From CAZDDI01 sp964504195 (GTDB taxonomy: Bacteria; Chloroflexota; Anaerolineae; B4-G1; SLSP01), in assembly GCA_964504195.1 (NCBI GenBank), contig CAZDDI010000036.1:1-42214 (forward strand): a stretch of 42,214 nt of DNA, read 5' to 3'. Within the stretch, counting starts at the first letter, position 1. Each line of letters opens with the position of its first letter. Below, in pieces: positions 40,113-42,214 of the stretch. The notes beneath the pieces were generated by a model. That model saw only the letters and a program-made list of their open reading frames with translations, was not told the DNA's origin and ran no database searches. The position numbers and the translations under genes were made by a program.

Positions 40113-41974
40113 GCCGCCCCACAGATCGCGAGCTGTTGCGGCGCTTTGAGCCGGTGTTGCGGTTCACCCAGGGCGAGCGGTTCTTCCCGATGGATGTGGA
40201 TCGCTATGTGCGCGAGTGTAGCCTGTGGGTACACCGTCCCGACCGTTTGCCGCAATGCCTTGTACCTGAAGGCGAGCTCACCCTGGAGCGTCTGGCCGAG
40301 CCACGAGTGGAGGTGTTCGATGCGGTACAGTATTTGCGCTTCATCGAGCCACTGAATATTCCTGAACTAGCGGCTTACGAAGTCGAGCGGCTACGCCGTG
40401 ATCTTGCTGGAGAACGTAAATCACAAAAGTTTTACGCGGGAATGGGGCGACTGGCGCGAGTGGGGTATCTCTCGCGCTTTTTGGATGCGCTTTTCTCGTT
40501 GACCTTGTTGGCGCGGGGGCGGGTGCCGGGCGATACTGCCACCGCCGCGCGTATCGCCTATCGCCGCTTGCAGGAATCCCAGCCCCGCTACCAGTATTAC
40601 GCGCGCGTCGCCCGCCAGGATCATTGGTGCGTGCTTCAGTATTACTTCTTCTACGCCTTCAACGATTGGCGTTCCGGTTTTTCCGGCGTCAATGATCATG
40701 AGGCCGACTGGGAAATGGTGCTCCTTTACCTCTCTGAGCGTGAAAGTGGGGCCGTGCGCCCGGAGTGGGTGGCCTACGCCTCGCACGATTATGCGGGCGA
40801 TGATTTGCGTCGCCATTGGAGCGACCCGGAACTGGAGCGTGAGGGTGAGCATCCGATTGTCTATGTGGGGGCTGGTTCGCACGCCAGTTACTTCAGCAAA
40901 GGCGAGTATTTGGGCGAGCTGGAACTCCCCTTTCTCAAACCCTTCACGCGCTTGAACAAGGTCTTGCGTGTACGTTTGGGCCGTGCCTTGCAAGAAGTCT
41001 ACGAAGACGAAGCGCGCCCGGATTTGGAGTCACTCGATCCATTGAGCTTGTTGCGCGTCCCGTTCGTAGATTACGCACGCGGCGATGGCTTGAGCATTGG
41101 GCCGAGAGCGGCGTTGCCGTGGGAGGAACCGGGGCTGCTCGACCCTATCCCCGATTGGGCCTTGCACTATCGCGGGCTATGGGGGCTTTACGCGCGCGAT
41201 CCGATCGCTGGGGAGAACGCCCCTGCCGGGCCACTCTACGAGCGCAACGGCACGTTACGCCGCGCCTGGTACGATCCGGTGGGGTGGGCCGGGCTGGATA
41301 AGATGCTGCCCGCACCGCTGCTGGTGCCACGGATCCAGGAGCAGCGCGCCACACTCCACGAGGTGCAAGTCGCGCGCGCAGCGGTGATTGCCGACAAACA
41401 AACCCAGCTAGTGGGACTGGGAATGCAAATCGAAGCGCTGCGCGGCAAGTCGCACCTCAAAGCTGAGTATGTCAAACGTAGCGGGGAACTGACCGCGCTC
41501 TCTGAGGAACTCAGTGCCTTGCGCGCGGCGGATGCCACCGATGCAACGGTGGCATCAACGTTGGAGCAGTACGCTAAGCGGCTCGCGGCTGGGGGGCGTT
41601 GGCCGCGCCGCGCGCATATCCGCCGCGCACACCATCCCATCTCCGAAGCCGACCTGCGCATGGGGCGGGTCGCTGAGCTGTGGGCGGCGCTCAGCATCGG
41701 TATCACGCTCCTGGCCTTCGTGGGGCTGTTGGTGTTCGCCCGGCAGCACGCCCTGCTAGGATTGGGCGCGTTGCTTTTCCTATTCATCTTCATCGAGGCC
41801 GGATTCCGGCGTTGGCTAGAGCGATTGATCGGCAGCCTCGCTGGGGCGCTGGCGATTGTAGCCGTGCTGGTGCTGCTGTTCGAGTTTTTCTGGGAAGTAG
41901 TCGTGTTGAGCGTGCTGGCGGCGGGTGTGTACCTGCTCTTTCAGAATGTGCAGGAGATGCTGGATCGGCATTAG
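40109..41974 (+). CDS. large membrane-anchored protein with Vps62/DUF946-like core
   Basis: A 621-residue protein. The N-terminal region (RFEPVLRFTQGERFFPMDVD) leads to a core with QYYFFYAFNDWRSGFSGVND and HEADWEMVLLYL (about residues 177-208), then IVYVGAGSHASYFSKGEYLG (250-269). This WYFFYPFND/HEGDWE/GSHASYF order is like eukaryotic Vps62 and bacterial DUF946 proteins, whose role is unknown; lipid or carbohydrate handling has been suggested for related folds only as speculation. Residues about 420-480 predict a coiled coil, and three helices at about 525-610 (ALSIGITLLAFVGLLVFAR, ALAIVAVLVLLFEFFWEVVV) anchor it. It overlaps the preceding membrane-protein gene by ATGA. Confidence 0.7.
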   Translation: MSRPTDRELLRRFEPVLRFTQGERFFPMDVDRYVRECSLWVHRPDRLPQCLVPEGELTLERLAEPRVEVFDAVQYLRFIEPLNIPELAAYEVERLRRDLAGERKSQKFYAGMGRLARVGYLSRFLDALFSLTLLARGRVPGDTATAARIAYRRLQESQPRYQYYARVARQDHWCVLQYYFFYAFNDWRSGFSGVNDHEADWEMVLLYLSERESGAVRPEWVAYASHDYAGDDLRRHWSDPELEREGEHPIVYVGAGSHASYFSKGEYLGELELPFLKPFTRLNKVLRVRLGRALQEVYEDEARPDLESLDPLSLLRVPFVDYARGDGLSIGPRAALPWEEPGLLDPIPDWALHYRGLWGLYARDPIAGENAPAGPLYERNGTLRRAWYDPVGWAGLDKMLPAPLLVPRIQEQRATLHEVQVARAAVIADKQTQLVGLGMQIEALRGKSHLKAEYVKRSGELTALSEELSALRAADATDATVASTLEQYAKRLAAGGRWPRRAHIRRAHHPISEADLRMGRVAELWAALSIGITLLAFVGLLVFARQHALLGLGALLFLFIFIEAGFRRWLERLIGSLAGALAIVAVLVLLFEFFWEVVVLSVLAAGVYLLFQNVQEMLDRH

Positions 41975-42053
41975 CAAAAGGTTGATTTTGGTCAGAACAA
42001 AATCCGTTAGGGGCAACGCACTTAAAACCGGTCCGAAAATTCCGCCGGTGGTA

Positions 42054-42088
42054 GGGTTCGGCAGGCTCACCCACCGCCTGCCGAACCC
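42054..42088. repeat. GGTTCGGCAGGC hairpin repeat
   Basis: Thirteen-base arms GGGTTCGGCAGGC and GCCTGCCGAACCC with loop TCACCCACC. The loop is the reverse complement of that in the 39385-39411 hairpin, so the two are opposite-orientation members of one family. Confidence 0.75.
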
Positions 42089-42091
42089 TGG

Positions 42092-42161
42092 CAGGTTGCG
42101 CACAAATTGAGTGGGGCAGTATTTTACCGGTGAATAACGACGTTTTGTAGACTTAAGGCCT
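42092..42161. repeat. 70-bp direct repeat, right copy
   Basis: Same orientation as 39481-39550 (shared TACCGGTGAATAACGACGTT then TTGTAGACT). With the left copy it brackets the membrane/Vps62-like gene pair. The inverted outer end of the left copy is not seen here. Confidence 0.8.
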
Positions 42162-42214
42162 CGACTTTTGCACCTTAACAAAGAATACTCCACCAGCCAA
42201 AAACCGGCTGCTCT

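Larger units (their letters stand above)
41975..42214. other. 240-bp repeat-filled region at the right edge
   Basis: Holds the inverted pair GGGTTCGGCAGGC / GCCTGCCGAACCC (about 42054-42088) and the right copy of the 70-bp direct repeat. The rest to the window end is featureless to me; no gene is seen. Confidence 0.6.

Noticed and set aside
39475..42161. Complete composite transposon around the Vps62-like unit
   Set aside because: No transposase or integrase is encoded between or near the repeats, and the right copy lacks the inverted end.
1..42214. tRNA or rRNA genes
   Set aside because: No cloverleaf-like or rRNA sequences were recognised by eye on either strand; a tRNAscan run would settle it.

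Overview
The window looks like chromosomal DNA of a Chloroflexota bacterium, probably class Anaerolineae. This is inferred from protein style: Thr-Pro-rich linkers in secreted proteins, an O-antigen ligase fused to TPRs, a tandem-XRE regulator, and many short inverted intergenic repeats. No 16S rRNA or tRNA gene is present to confirm it. GC content is moderate to high, and genes are dense and mostly in short operons with clear Shine-Dalgarno (SD) sites.

Layout. 0-10 kb: a membrane protein, a dGTPase-like HD protein, then a minus-strand series of TspO-like protein, DNA photolyase, aldo/keto reductase, an EamA transporter with a His-rich tail, L-lactate dehydrogenase, a Rieske protein, an SDR and a Trp-rich membrane protein. 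10-11 kb: a CarH/LitR-type B12-dependent MerR photoreceptor-repressor, divergent from the membrane protein/SDR operon. 11-19 kb: a five-gene minus-strand operon for surface polysaccharide (glycoside hydrolase, solute-binding lipoprotein, sugar-nucleotide epimerase, Wzy/WaaL-like ligase-TPR, WecA-like transferase). 19-28 kb: NUDIX plus FAD oxidase, then rplI-rodZ-rimO, TPR and XRE regulators, cyclophilin and asnS. 28-33 kb: a small membrane protein with a YtxH protein, a TctA-type permease with an OB-fold protein, and PhzF. 33.1-34.2 kb: a non-coding region with the features of a replication origin. 34-42 kb: rpsT, an S41 protease/small protein/CapA operon, an MFS transporter, and a two-gene unit with a Vps62-like protein flanked by direct repeats.

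Main finding. The gene-free 33.1-34.2 kb segment carries DnaA boxes, three of them phased at 21 bp. It also has a DnaA-box/GC-spacer/DnaA-trio/AT-rich arrangement resembling the Bacillus subtilis unwinding element. A perfect 16-bp parS site lies 9.4 kb to the left, upstream of rplI, and sampled base skew changes sign across the region. Together these suggest chromosomal oriC, here beside rpsT and phzF rather than dnaA/dnaN.

Other observations include the complete light-sensing residue set in the CarH homologue with palindromes on its promoter, a recurrent GATTTGC-like leader just 5' of SD sites, a 39-nt element shared by two mRNA leaders, and several MITE-like inverted repeats.
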